DNA from: an uncultured Clostridia bacterium
GTDB lineage: Bacteria > Bacillota > Clostridia > Christensenellales > Borkfalkiaceae
Assembly (NCBI GenBank): GCA_947053655.1
Contig: CAMRTO010000005.1
Coordinates: 1 to 64,000, forward strand
Direction: 5' to 3'
DNA length: 64,000 bases
In this document: positions 44,548 to 52,711 of the stretch, piece by piece
Layout: every line of letters starts with the position of its first letter
Position numbering within the stretch: position 1 is the stretch's first letter
Notes under the pieces: model-generated
Told to the model about the DNA's origin: nothing
The model's input: the letters and a program-made list of their open reading frames with translations, nothing else
The model's database searches: none
Translations under genes and position numbers: made by a program

Positions 44548-45027
44548 ATGAAAAACAGTGTGGAAATTTTAGGTTCTAAAATAAAAAAGGCTTCGGTCGG
44601 CATTAAAAAACTCAACGAAAATGCAGTAATTCCTTCCTACGGCAGTGAATTTGCGGCAGGGGCGGATTTATACGCTTGTACCGACGGCGTTACGGAAATC
44701 AAGCCGCATCAGACGGTGATGGTGCCTACGGGTATTGCGTTAGAGCTTCCGCTCGGCTATGCGGGGCTTATATACGCGAGAAGCGGACTTGCCAGCAAAA
44801 AGGGTCTTGCCCCCGCAAACAAAGTCGGCGTGGTGGACTGCGACTACCGCGGCGAAGTGAAGGTTGCGCTTCACAACCATTCGGAGCAAGCGCAAACCGT
44901 GGACCCGGGGGAGAGGATAGCGCAGCTTGTAATTACGCCCTATCTGATGGCGGAATTTATCGAAAAGGACGGACTTTCCGAAACGTCGCGCGGCGCGGGC
45001 GGCTTCGGTTCCACGGGCAGTAAATAA
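44548..45027 (+). CDS. dut: dUTP diphosphatase
   Basis: This 159-residue trimeric dUTPase has motif 1 'AAGADLYA', motif 2 'ARSGLASKKG', motif 3 'GVVDCDYRGEVKV', motif 4 'GERIAQLVI' and motif 5 'RGAGGFGSTG', all present. Start at ATG 44548 ('MKNSVEILGSK') with AGAGGA upstream. It hydrolyses dUTP to dUMP, which keeps uracil out of DNA and feeds dTMP synthesis. It fits beside nrdD/nrdG as part of deoxynucleotide metabolism. Confidence 0.95.
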   Translation: MKNSVEILGSKIKKASVGIKKLNENAVIPSYGSEFAAGADLYACTDGVTEIKPHQTVMVPTGIALELPLGYAGLIYARSGLASKKGLAPANKVGVVDCDYRGEVKVALHNHSEQAQTVDPGERIAQLVITPYLMAEFIEKDGLSETSRGAGGFGSTGSK

Positions 45028-45031
45028 CGGC

Positions 45032-45067
45032 AACGCACGGTTCACACGACGGACCGTGCGTTTTTAA
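45032..45067 (+). terminator. Terminator after dut
   Basis: AACGCACGGT pairs with ACCGTGCGTT and is followed by T-rich sequence. Confidence 0.85.
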
Positions 45068-45069
45068 TC

Positions 45070-45098
45070 TTGACACGGACGGTATTAAATAGTATAAT
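45070..45098 (+). promoter_or_regulatory. Consensus promoter of the glucokinase-rex operon
   Basis: Perfect TTGACA (45070-45075), 17 bases, perfect TATAAT (45093-45098), so strong constitutive expression is expected. Confidence 0.85.
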
Positions 45099-45145
45099 TG
45101 ATAATATCCAAAAATGTTTGAAAATACGCGCGGAGGTAATTTATC

Positions 45146-46078
45146 ATGTCTTTTTTTGTCGGTATCGACGTCGGCGGGACAAGCGTCAAAGGAATAGTTA
45201 CTGACGCTTCGGGCAAGGCGTACGCGGAAGCGGGCACGCCCTTTAAAACGCAAACTCTTGCGGAAGACACGGCGGCGCTGTGTAAACGGCTTATCTCAAA
45301 AAGCGGCTGCCCCGCGGGCGAGGTCAAGGGCATAGGCATAGGCTGTGCGGGCATGATAGACTCGGAAAACGGCGCGGTGGTGTTTGCGGGCAACCTCGGA
45401 CTGAAAAATTATCCGCTTGCAAAGCTTGTGCGCGAAGCGACGGGGCTTCCCGTCAAAATTACCAACGACGCAAACGCCGCGGCGCTGGGCGAAGCTACCT
45501 TCGGCGCGGGTAAAAATTACGCGGACAGTATTCTGGTAACCTTGGGTACGGGCGTGGGCGGCGGCATTATTATAGGCGGAAAGCTGTTCGAGGGTTATAA
45601 ATCCGTCGGCGCGGAGATAGGTCACACAGTAATAGAGTACGGCGGCGAAAAATGCACCTGCGGCAGGAGAGGCTGTTTCGAGGCTTACGCTTCCGCAACC
45701 GCGTTAACCAAACAGACAAAACTGGCGATGGAGGAAGATACCGGTTCCGCCATGTGGAAAATATGCACTTCCGAAACCGCAACCGCAAAGACCGCGTTCG
45801 ACTGCATGGACAGCGACGTTACGGCGCGCGGCGTGGTGGAGCGCTACATAAATTATCTTGCTTGCGGACTTGTCAATCTTGCAAATACGTTTCGTCCGCA
45901 GGTCATAATGTTGGGCGGCGGGGTTTCCAATCAGGGTGAAAACCTCATAGCGCCGCTTCGTAAAAAATTCGATAAAGAGCTTTTCGGCGGCGTGCATTAT
46001 GCTCCCGTTAAAATCGTGTGCGCGTCTCTCGGCGCGGCGGCGGGGGTTTACGGCGCGGCGGCTCTTGCAATGCAATAA
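45146..46078 (+). CDS. glcK: ROK family glucokinase
   Basis: This 310-residue ROK kinase has the N-terminal phosphate motif 'GIDVGGTSVKG' (residues 5-15), 'NDANAAALGEA' (near 109) and 'TLGTGVGGG' (near 132). The zinc site 'CTCGRRGCFEAYAS' (near 171) comes with the preceding His. It phosphorylates glucose, or a related hexose, with ATP in the cytoplasm. The ribosome site GGAGGT precedes ATG. It is co-transcribed with rex. Confidence 0.9.
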   Translation: MSFFVGIDVGGTSVKGIVTDASGKAYAEAGTPFKTQTLAEDTAALCKRLISKSGCPAGEVKGIGIGCAGMIDSENGAVVFAGNLGLKNYPLAKLVREATGLPVKITNDANAAALGEATFGAGKNYADSILVTLGTGVGGGIIIGGKLFEGYKSVGAEIGHTVIEYGGEKCTCGRRGCFEAYASATALTKQTKLAMEEDTGSAMWKICTSETATAKTAFDCMDSDVTARGVVERYINYLACGLVNLANTFRPQVIMLGGGVSNQGENLIAPLRKKFDKELFGGVHYAPVKIVCASLGAAAGVYGAAALAMQ

Positions 46079-46092
46079 AGGGGGGATTTTAT

Positions 46093-46704
46093 ATGAATAA
46101 GGATATACCCGTAATTTCTTTACAGCGGCTTCCCGTTTATCTCAATTATTTGAAGTCGCTTCCTTCGGACGCGGAATACGTTTCCTCAGGCGGAATAGCC
46201 GCCGCGCTCGGCATGGGCGAAGTGCTGGTCAGAAAGGATCTGGCTTATACCTCGGCAACAGGCAGACCGCGCGTCGGGTACGACCGTAAGGAGCTTATCG
46301 CCGCCATAGAGGAATATCTTTGTTGCGACGGCGAAAGAAGCGCCGTCCTCGTCGGCGCGGGGGCGCTGGGCAGGGCGATACTCAGTTACGGCGGCTTCAA
46401 AAATTACGGAATAGAAATAAAGGCGGCTTTCGACAGCGATCCGGACAAAATTTCGCGCGAAATCGCCGGTAAGCGCGTATACGGAATTTCGGACGCGGCG
46501 GAAAAAATAAAAGAGCTTGCCGCCGAGCTTGCCGTAATTTGCGTGCCTGCGCAGTTTGCGCAAAGCGTTGCGGATTTACTTATTTCCTGCGGGGTAAAGG
46601 CAATTTTGAATTTTGCGCCCGCGCTTATTTCCGCGCCGGAAAACGTGGTTGTGCGGCATATAGACGTAGCCGCAAACCTCGCCATACTTTCAAGCATGAT
46701 TTAA
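46093..46704 (+). CDS. rex: Redox-sensing transcriptional repressor Rex
   Basis: This 203-residue protein starts at ATG 46093 ('MNKDIPVISLQRLPVYL'), with AGGGGGGAT upstream. The N-terminal winged helix (about 1-80) has 'EVLVRKDLAY'. The Rossmann domain has 'VGAGALGRAIL' (near 86) for NADH/NAD binding, and a swapped C-terminal helix follows. Rex represses fermentation and hydrogenase genes when NADH is low. The hydrogenase operon at 52.2 kb is a natural target, but I did not find a clear Rex box before it. Confidence 0.93.
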   Translation: MNKDIPVISLQRLPVYLNYLKSLPSDAEYVSSGGIAAALGMGEVLVRKDLAYTSATGRPRVGYDRKELIAAIEEYLCCDGERSAVLVGAGALGRAILSYGGFKNYGIEIKAAFDSDPDKISREIAGKRVYGISDAAEKIKELAAELAVICVPAQFAQSVADLLISCGVKAILNFAPALISAPENVVVRHIDVAANLAILSSMI

Positions 46705-46714
46705 CGGAGTTGTT

Positions 46715-46999
46715 ATGAATTCGGAAGAAAAGGAACTTTATGCGCGCCTGCTTGCCGCGCGAGCGGAGCGGTCGGTAAAGGCTATAAAAATACTCTTTTT
46801 TGTGCTGATAGCGGTTGCTTTCGTTACGGTGGTTTATGCCGTAACAATAGCGGCAACGGGCTTTATAAAAACGAACACCGCGGGGGCGCTGGGCGGATTT
46901 GCCGCGCTTATCGGCGTTGCCGTCGCGCTTTTTATTGCGGTTGCGGCGTGCTTTGTCACGGCTAAAACAAGCTTGAACAAATTGAAAAATCTTGACTGA
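46715..46999 (+). CDS. Small two-helix membrane protein
   Basis: This 94-residue protein has a short charged start ('MNSEEKELYARLLAARAERS') and two hydrophobic segments (about 27-50 and 60-85). It begins ten bases after rex with CGGAG upstream, so it is in the glcK-rex operon. No family was recognised. The following gap to 47231 contains a T-run near 47084, which may end transcription. Confidence 0.6.
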   Translation: MNSEEKELYARLLAARAERSVKAIKILFFVLIAVAFVTVVYAVTIAATGFIKTNTAGALGGFAALIGVAVALFIAVAACFVTAKTSLNKLKNLD

Positions 47000-47166
47000 T
47001 TATGCGTCGCCGTCGGCGGCTGTAATCCTGTTATTATGTCCGGCATAAGGGGCGTTGTCGTTTGCAATGCGCCGTGTCGGGCTTTTTTCTTTTATCGTGA
47101 TTAACGTAGGTAAAAAAAGGCAGAACAAGGAAGATTTGCACTCTGTCGAAAAAAACGCGTAAGTGG

Positions 47167-47195
47167 TTGACAATTGAAATTATTTAATTTATAAT
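47167..47195 (+). promoter_or_regulatory. Consensus promoter of the zinc-ribbon membrane protein
   Basis: Perfect TTGACA (47167-47172), 17 bases, perfect TATAAT (47190-47195). Confidence 0.85.
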
Positions 47196-47231
47196 TTCTA
47201 CACTACACCATACCATCCGGAGAAAAACTTT

Positions 47232-49634
47232 ATGCATACCTGTACTGACTGCGGGGCGGAGTTTGAAGGCAACTTCTGTCCCGAGTGCGGAGCTAAACGC
47301 GTGGACGTAGTCCTCTGCCCGAGATGCTTTTCAGAAATTAAGACCGCAGCCAATTACTGCACGGCTTGCGGGTTAAAGACCGCACGGGAAGAAGCGGATG
47401 AAGCCGTTCCCGACGGGGAAGCGCTTTTATCCGACGGCGACGCCGTGACGGAAGCGGACGAGCCTGCCGAAAGCGAGGAGCCTGCCGAACCGTCCGCGGA
47501 AGAACAAATTGCGGAAGAACAGCCTGTCGACCAGCAAGCGGAAGAAAACGCGGAGGATTTGCCTGATACGGAGCAAACCGACGCTTCAGAACAGAAAAAG
47601 CCGAAGTTTGATAAATTTACGGTTATACGTAAAAGTCTTTACTTTGCGCCCGTCGCGCTGTTTTCGCTGTTTTCGATATTGCTTTGGGCATTTTTTGCCG
47701 CGCCCGCCGCAACCTACGACGGACAGAGTTACGGAAATATATATAATTTTGCGGGCGACGGAGAGTATCTTGTCAACCTCAACGCATGTGCGCGCGCTAT
47801 GATAGCTTTTGCCGTAATAGCCGTTGTGTTTTCCGCTTTTGCGCTGTGCGCGCGGCTTTTGCTTCCGCTCGCTTCAAAAAAATTTGCAATTTCTTCGGCG
47901 CGGTTCCGCCTTACGTTTGCGGCGGATTGCGCGCAGTGTCTTATACTTTTAGTACTGTTTATAATAAGCGCGGTTCTTTGCGGAACGTCGGCGTCAGCCG
48001 TCAGCAAGACGGGCGCGGCGGGTCCGCTTGTGCTTTCGTTCTCTCTGTTTTTCCTTTTATTGGTTGCGGGGGCGACTGTCTCGGATTTTGTTTTAAGAAA
48101 ATACCTTCCCGCTTACGCGGAAGCGGCGCAAAAGCATGAGGACGATATTGACTCCTGCGCTAAATTGCAGGCGGAAAGAATTGCCGAACAACTTGCCGCG
48201 GCGCGCGACGGCGCGGAAAATATTCCCGTTTTCGAGAAGGAAAAAAATAAAAAGCAGGCTGTCGGTTTGTTTTGTCTTGAAAAGGGCAAGGCGTTTTTAA
48301 GGATGTACGTCTGGTTCGGACTTGTCCTTGCGTTTGCGCTTGTAATGTACAACTTCCATTACGACAGGACGACAGACGTCATGAACAACGCGTTTTTGGT
48401 TATGGCAAGGATTTGCGTCTTCGTTGTAATCGCTCTTGCGATAGGCATGCTTATACATATTCTCGTGCCCGCGCGCGTGCCCGATAAAAAGCGGCTTGCT
48501 TCGCTGAGGACGGGCTACGTCATACGTTTAATATGGTCCGTGTTGCTTGCTTTGGGTATTCTCGCTTACGCGCTTATAGGTTCGCAGGCGATGGAAGGGT
48601 TAAACGCCGCTACGGTATTCGACATTAAAATTCTCGGCATCACGTACGCGGGGATAATACTTTCCCTGTTGTTTTTGTGCGGTGTTCCGTTTGCGCTTTC
48701 CGTAACGGGAATAGTCATGATAAACAAAGCCGAAAAGAAATATTTTTCGCGTTTGGAGGACGGTTCGTTCGACAACGGTCTTGCGCCGCTGGCGGAAAGA
48801 AACGAAAACCGCATTAAATACGTCGTTTACATGTACGACTCCTACCGTACCGCGCGCCGCGCGGCTTCGGGCAAGAGCGGCAGGACAGCCAAGCAGTACA
48901 AAAAGGAGCGCGCGCTTTTAGCGGCGGCAGGTATAACGTCGGCGTTTGCGCTTGCGGCTGTAATATTCTTTGCGGTAATTTTCGCGCCGCACAACATTTA
49001 CAAGCTGGACAGGATTGAAAATATAGGCGTCGGCGACAGTATGGGCTACGTTTATCGTACTTTGGGCGAGCCTTTCGATAAGGAAGAAAGGGGCGGCAAC
49101 GGCGAAATATGGGCGTATTGCAGCGACTCGCTTGCGGGCGACATTACGCAAAAGACCAAACAGCTTGACGTGCTCAAAAGCCAGATGAACTGGAACAACG
49201 TTGAAAGCATAGAAAAATTGCAGGGAGAAATAGCCTTGTTGCAGGCGCGGTTGGAAAGCCGCAGATGCAGCTATATTTACGTAACGTTCCAAAGCGATCT
49301 GGTCGTGGATTTGTCGTTTGAAAAGAACAGGCGCTACTCCGACGACGTCGAAAAAGAGGTAAGTAAAATTACTTACGCATGCGAAAGCGTGCAAAACTCC
49401 GCCTACGGCGCGGGCGCGTATAAGTCCTGCTATTACGCTTACGAGGAAAAGATTACCGTTTCCCGTCTTTCCATAAGCCAGGGCACGCTGTATCTCAACG
49501 TAAGGGAATACTTCACGGACGGCAGTCTTTTGAACAAAATAGTGAAATTCGAAGTTCAGTCTAAGTTGGGTTTGCAGACGGTCGACTGGTCCGACGAGTA
49601 CGGCGAACATACGCTGTATCTTGCAGTAAGATAA
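47232..49634 (+). CDS. Zinc-ribbon multi-pass membrane protein with C-terminal BamE/SmpA-like domain
   Basis: This is an 800-residue protein. Two zinc ribbons lie in the first 55 residues ('CTDCGAEF..CPECG' and 'CPRCFSEI..CTACG'). An acidic disordered linker follows (about 60-125, very rich in Glu). About ten hydrophobic segments lie between 135 and 600. The C-terminal part (about 590-690) reads 'IGVGDSMGYVYRTLGEP', a shape known from SmpA/BamE-type folds, then a short coiled coil and beta strands. No known function. The zinc ribbons should be cytoplasmic and the C-terminal domain outside. It has its own consensus promoter and terminator. Confidence 0.72.
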   Translation: MHTCTDCGAEFEGNFCPECGAKRVDVVLCPRCFSEIKTAANYCTACGLKTAREEADEAVPDGEALLSDGDAVTEADEPAESEEPAEPSAEEQIAEEQPVDQQAEENAEDLPDTEQTDASEQKKPKFDKFTVIRKSLYFAPVALFSLFSILLWAFFAAPAATYDGQSYGNIYNFAGDGEYLVNLNACARAMIAFAVIAVVFSAFALCARLLLPLASKKFAISSARFRLTFAADCAQCLILLVLFIISAVLCGTSASAVSKTGAAGPLVLSFSLFFLLLVAGATVSDFVLRKYLPAYAEAAQKHEDDIDSCAKLQAERIAEQLAAARDGAENIPVFEKEKNKKQAVGLFCLEKGKAFLRMYVWFGLVLAFALVMYNFHYDRTTDVMNNAFLVMARICVFVVIALAIGMLIHILVPARVPDKKRLASLRTGYVIRLIWSVLLALGILAYALIGSQAMEGLNAATVFDIKILGITYAGIILSLLFLCGVPFALSVTGIVMINKAEKKYFSRLEDGSFDNGLAPLAERNENRIKYVVYMYDSYRTARRAASGKSGRTAKQYKKERALLAAAGITSAFALAAVIFFAVIFAPHNIYKLDRIENIGVGDSMGYVYRTLGEPFDKEERGGNGEIWAYCSDSLAGDITQKTKQLDVLKSQMNWNNVESIEKLQGEIALLQARLESRRCSYIYVTFQSDLVVDLSFEKNRRYSDDVEKEVSKITYACESVQNSAYGAGAYKSCYYAYEEKITVSRLSISQGTLYLNVREYFTDGSLLNKIVKFEVQSKLGLQTVDWSDEYGEHTLYLAVR

Positions 49635-49648
49635 TTTAAAATACTTTT

Positions 49649-49682
49649 TAAACCTCCCCTCATAGCCGAGGGGAGGTTTTAA
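49649..49682 (+). terminator. Terminator after the zinc-ribbon membrane protein
   Basis: AAACCTCCCCTC pairs with GAGGGGAGGTTT and runs into TTTT. Confidence 0.85.
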
Positions 49683-49693
49683 TATACTAAAAT

Positions 49694-51208
49694 ATGGCGC
49701 ATGAAAAATTTAAGTCAAGGGGCGGGTTTATTCTCGCAAGCGTGGGCGCGGCTATCGGGCTGGGGGATTCTTTGCGGTTCCCCGGGCTGTGCGCGAAATA
49801 CGGCGGCGGAACCTTTCTTTTTATTTACATTATAGCTTTGGTTTTGATAGGCATACCCGTGCTGAATGCGGAAATCGCACTCGGCAGGAAGTTCCGCGGC
49901 GGCGCTCCCAAATGTATGGCAAGCTTAAACCGCAGGGCGGAGCCCTTCGGCTGGGCGTCCTGCTTCAACTCGCTTGTCGTCGCGTTTTTGTACGCGGCTA
50001 TTCTCGGCTGGATAGCCGTCATGCTTATTAAAATAATTCCGCTTTGTAAAGCCGCGCAAACGTCGACGCAGGCGCAGACAAGCGCGTATTTTTTTGAAAA
50101 GGTACTGGGCGGGGGAGCGGTTTCGCCGATAGTTTTGGGCTGCATAATCGGGGCGTGGGCAGTAATGTTTTTATGCCTGCGCGGCGGTGCAAAATCGCTT
50201 GCGGCAACCGCAAAGTTTACTGTAATAATACCCGTGGTGCTTCTTTTGTTTCTGGCTGGCAGGGGGCTTATCTACAACAACAGCGGGGAGGCATTGCGCG
50301 CGCTTTTCGTTCCCGATTTTTCCGCTTTCGGCAATGCCGAATTATGGCTTAACGCTTTGGGGCAGGTGTTTTTTTCTCTGTCGGTAATGGTGGGGATAAT
50401 GCCGGCGTACGGCGCGTATTTGCCCGACGGAACTTTCATTTTCAAGGACGCGCTGATAATCGCCGCGGCTGATTTTTTCGTGTCCATACTTTCTTCTGTG
50501 GTGCTGTTTACAACGCTTTACGGCTGCGGTCTGAAAGATTTGATTTCTCAATCGGGCATAGCTACGGCTTTCGCCGTGTACCCCGTGGCTATAACTTTGT
50601 GCTTCGGCGCGGAAAACGTCGCCCTCAACAGCATAGTGGGCATACTTTTTTACGCCTCCCTTGCAATGATGGCTTTACAGTCGTCCGTGTCCATGGTGGA
50701 GGCGGTGGTCGGACCGTTGGCGGATAAATTCAAAACGAACAAGAAAAAGCTTGCCGCCGTCGTTTGCGCAACGGGTGCGGCGGTCTGTACGGTTTTTGCA
50801 ACCCCGTTCGCTGCGATGGCGCTGGATTTGTGCGACCACTTTGCAAACTACTTTAATATTTTGCTGCTGGGGATAGCGGAAAGCATAGTGATAGGCCGCG
50901 CCGCTAAAAAAATAAATCTGGCGGGCGAAATTAACAGATATTCGGGTAAGCTTACCATGCCCGTAAAACCGTTTGTCTTTTCGGTCAAATACCTTTGCCC
51001 CGTTGCGCTTGCCGTTCTGTTTGCATGGGGAGTATACCATCTTATATTCGTGGAACGTGGGCTTTACGCCGGTTATCCGCTGTGGGCTCAGGCGGTTTTC
51101 GGTTGGGCGGTAAGTCTTACGGTTTTTGCATCGGGCTTTATCATAGGCTTTTTATTTAAAAAACGGCAAAAATCACTTGCCGTCAAACTTAAAAATGCTA
51201 CAATGTAA
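49694..51208 (+). CDS. Sodium-dependent transporter, neurotransmitter:sodium symporter (SNF) family
   Basis: This 504-residue protein has eleven to twelve transmembrane segments. 'ASVGAAIGLGDSLRFPGLCAKYGGGTF' (in two parts, about 15-42) is the hallmark first helix with the unwound Gly region and sodium site; most relatives have Asn-Val-Trp where this one has Asp-Ser-Leu. Bacterial members import amino acids with sodium. The ATG comes 11 bases after a terminator stem and has no ribosome site; TATACT lies five bases before it, so the transcript may be leaderless. The end overlaps the -10 box of DUF6273 fragment A. Confidence 0.9.
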   Translation: MAHEKFKSRGGFILASVGAAIGLGDSLRFPGLCAKYGGGTFLFIYIIALVLIGIPVLNAEIALGRKFRGGAPKCMASLNRRAEPFGWASCFNSLVVAFLYAAILGWIAVMLIKIIPLCKAAQTSTQAQTSAYFFEKVLGGGAVSPIVLGCIIGAWAVMFLCLRGGAKSLAATAKFTVIIPVVLLLFLAGRGLIYNNSGEALRALFVPDFSAFGNAELWLNALGQVFFSLSVMVGIMPAYGAYLPDGTFIFKDALIIAAADFFVSILSSVVLFTTLYGCGLKDLISQSGIATAFAVYPVAITLCFGAENVALNSIVGILFYASLAMMALQSSVSMVEAVVGPLADKFKTNKKKLAAVVCATGAAVCTVFATPFAAMALDLCDHFANYFNILLLGIAESIVIGRAAKKINLAGEINRYSGKLTMPVKPFVFSVKYLCPVALAVLFAWGVYHLIFVERGLYAGYPLWAQAVFGWAVSLTVFASGFIIGFLFKKRQKSLAVKLKNATM

Positions 51209-51397
51209 CAGGCGGCGGTTTTTAAAATTACTTGGCTGCGTTCCGGCTTTGCCGGTATTGCCTACCAGTCACAATATCTGACTGCTTCGGGGGCATTTTA
51301 CAGTGCTTTTTCGGCGCGTACCCAAGCTGTGCGGCCTGCGACTCACAAATTAATTCACGAATTTTTATTTCTATTCTGCGAAATAAAAATCCCGTGA
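51209..51397 (+). pseudogene. DUF6273-like C-terminal fragment A
   Basis: Read from the codon after the symporter stop, the frame stays open to TGA at 51395. It contains 'TWLRSG', a 26-codon variable core (51248-51325) and 'AVRPATHK'. The pair WLRSG ... VRPAL is the end of DUF6273-like domains of Clostridia surface proteins, which I take to have a C-type-lectin-like fold. There is no start codon or ribosome site. A promoter-like TACAAT (51199-51204) lies just before the conserved GGCGGCGG. Confidence 0.65.
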
Positions 51398-51549
51398 GGG
51401 TAGGAGGCTCTGCCTCCCTGTCCGCGATGCCTAAGGGCAAAGAATTATTTAATCGCGGACATTCACTCCGCTCAGGCGGCGAAGCCGCAAATTGGGTGCG
51501 CGGGCGCAAAAGCGTCGTTTTGCTTGCGCCGTGAATTATTTATATACGG

Positions 51550-51578
51550 TTGTTAAAATTTATCGCGCATGATATTAT
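51550..51578 (+). promoter_or_regulatory. Promoter-like sequence of fragment B
   Basis: TTGTTA (51550-51555), 17 bases, TATTAT (51573-51578), followed after six bases by GGCGACGG. The -10 box stands at this place in all four fragments. Confidence 0.5.
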
Positions 51579-51600
51579 TAAACAGGCGACGGTTTTTTAA

Positions 51601-51753
51601 ATTATTCGGCTGCGTTCCGGCGATTATGTTCCTGCGTACATATCTAGTTACCTGACTTCCTCAGGGTACCGGGGCGTTACGTACTCTGCACGTAGGTTTG
51701 CTGTGCGGCCTGCGCTTTACAACCGCAATTACGGTATCCGAAAAGTACATTGA
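51601..51753 (+). pseudogene. DUF6273-like C-terminal fragment B
   Basis: The frame contains 'RLRSG' (W replaced by R), a 26-codon variable core (51622-51699) and 'AVRPALYN', and ends in TGA at 51751. It is colinear with fragment C in the other arm, but the cores share almost no bases beyond a 'YLTSSG'/'YITASG' patch. Start codon and ribosome site are missing. Confidence 0.65.
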
Positions 51754-52153
51754 CTTTCGGACGGATTAATTAAATTTTTAAAGGACAAGCGTTGCATTTT
51801 TTGCAGACGGCGGTTTCCGCTGTTTGCGCAACGCGCCCTTTATAATCTTTGTGAAGGGAACCGCCGTCATGCCCCCTTACGTCATGCTGAGGCTTGCCGA
51901 AGTATCTTTTAAATAGTGCAGCGCAAAGCGTAATCTAAGTAACAAAAAGATTTTTCACTTCGTTCAGAATGACAAGAGTGTTTTACACAACAATGGGGCG
52001 CAACCTATCCGACCTTAACGCGACGGCGCGTATCGAACGCGCATTCGGGTTATCAGCTTTTTCGTAAAGCGGTCGGGTTTTTTTGTTAAAACTTTACTGC
52101 GCAAATTTTGAAAAATACAGTCGAAAAAGTTTTATTTATTATTTTAACTGTGA

Positions 52154-52159
52154 TATAAT
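52154..52159 (+). promoter_or_regulatory. Probable -10 box of the hydrogenase operon
   Basis: A TATAAT at 52154 precedes hydC by 50 bases; the -35 region (TTTATT at 17 bases) is weak. TTGTTAAAAC near 52084 is only half of a Rex-type site. Confidence 0.45.
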
Positions 52160-52208
52160 AAATCAGTACTAATTTACCGATTGAGTTTCGGTCGTTCAGG
52201 AGCGTAAA

Positions 52209-52697
52209 ATGTCACAGACAATTTTTGAAGGTACCAAGGAGCAGATGCGGGCTTTATCCGACTGTATAGCGGCTCACCGCGGACAGGCGGGTGCGCTTAT
52301 GCCCGTTCTGCATGAGGCGCAGAATATTTACGGCTATTTGCCTGCGGAAGTCCAGCAGACCATTGCGGAAGGATTGAACGTGCCGCTTGCCGAGGTTTAC
52401 GGCGTTGCGACTTTCTACTCGCAATTTTCTCTTTCCCCCAAGGGCAAGCATCAGATAAGCGTATGTCTCGGTACGGCGTGCTATGTAAAGGGGTCCGATA
52501 AAATTTTGGAAGCGGTTGAAAAGGAGCTTAGAATTTCCTGCGGGGATTGTACTCCCGACAAAAAGTTTTCCATAGAAAGCTGCCGCTGCGTCGGCGCGTG
52601 CGGACTTGCGCCGGTTATGATAATAGACGGCGAAGTTTACGGTAAACTCAGCCCCGACGACGTTGCGGGCATTCTCGACAAATATATTAAGGACTGA
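52209..52697 (+). CDS. hydC: Electron-bifurcating hydrogenase subunit HydC (NuoE-like)
   Basis: This 162-residue thioredoxin-like [2Fe-2S] protein is homologous to NuoE. The cluster cysteines are in 'CLGTACYVKG' (near 88 and 93) and 'CRCVGACGLAP' (near 125 and 129). It passes electrons between the NADH-oxidising subunit and the rest of the trimeric complex. CAGGAGCG precedes ATG. It is followed by hydB after 14 bases, the usual order of HydABC operons in Clostridia. Confidence 0.93.
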   Translation: MSQTIFEGTKEQMRALSDCIAAHRGQAGALMPVLHEAQNIYGYLPAEVQQTIAEGLNVPLAEVYGVATFYSQFSLSPKGKHQISVCLGTACYVKGSDKILEAVEKELRISCGDCTPDKKFSIESCRCVGACGLAPVMIIDGEVYGKLSPDDVAGILDKYIKD

Positions 52698-52711
52698 ACC
52701 GAGGTATAAAT

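Larger units (their letters stand above)
51199..52077 (+). repeat. Left arm of a long inverted repeat flanking the hydrogenase region
   Basis: Blocks shared with the right arm, in inverted order and orientation, are: fragment A with D; 51504-51541 with 58974-59012; fragment B with C; 51727-51777 with 58608-58655; 51851-51955 with 58461-58565; and 51995-52077 with 58192-58275. The last two blocks are about 93-94 percent identical by eye. Extra R1 repeats and a small insertion make the right arm longer. The whole gap 51209-52208 holds only this arm and the hydrogenase promoter. Confidence 0.85.

Noticed and set aside
47040..47095. Terminator after the small membrane protein following rex
   Set aside because: A T-run is present, but I could not find a convincing stem before it.
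51232..51534. Open frame of 100 codons starting inside fragment A
   Set aside because: It is out of frame with the WLRSG...VRPA reading, lacks a ribosome site and crosses short inverted repeats.
52080..52100. Rex operator before the hydrogenase operon
   Set aside because: Only a half-site TTGTTAA is visible; the second half does not match.
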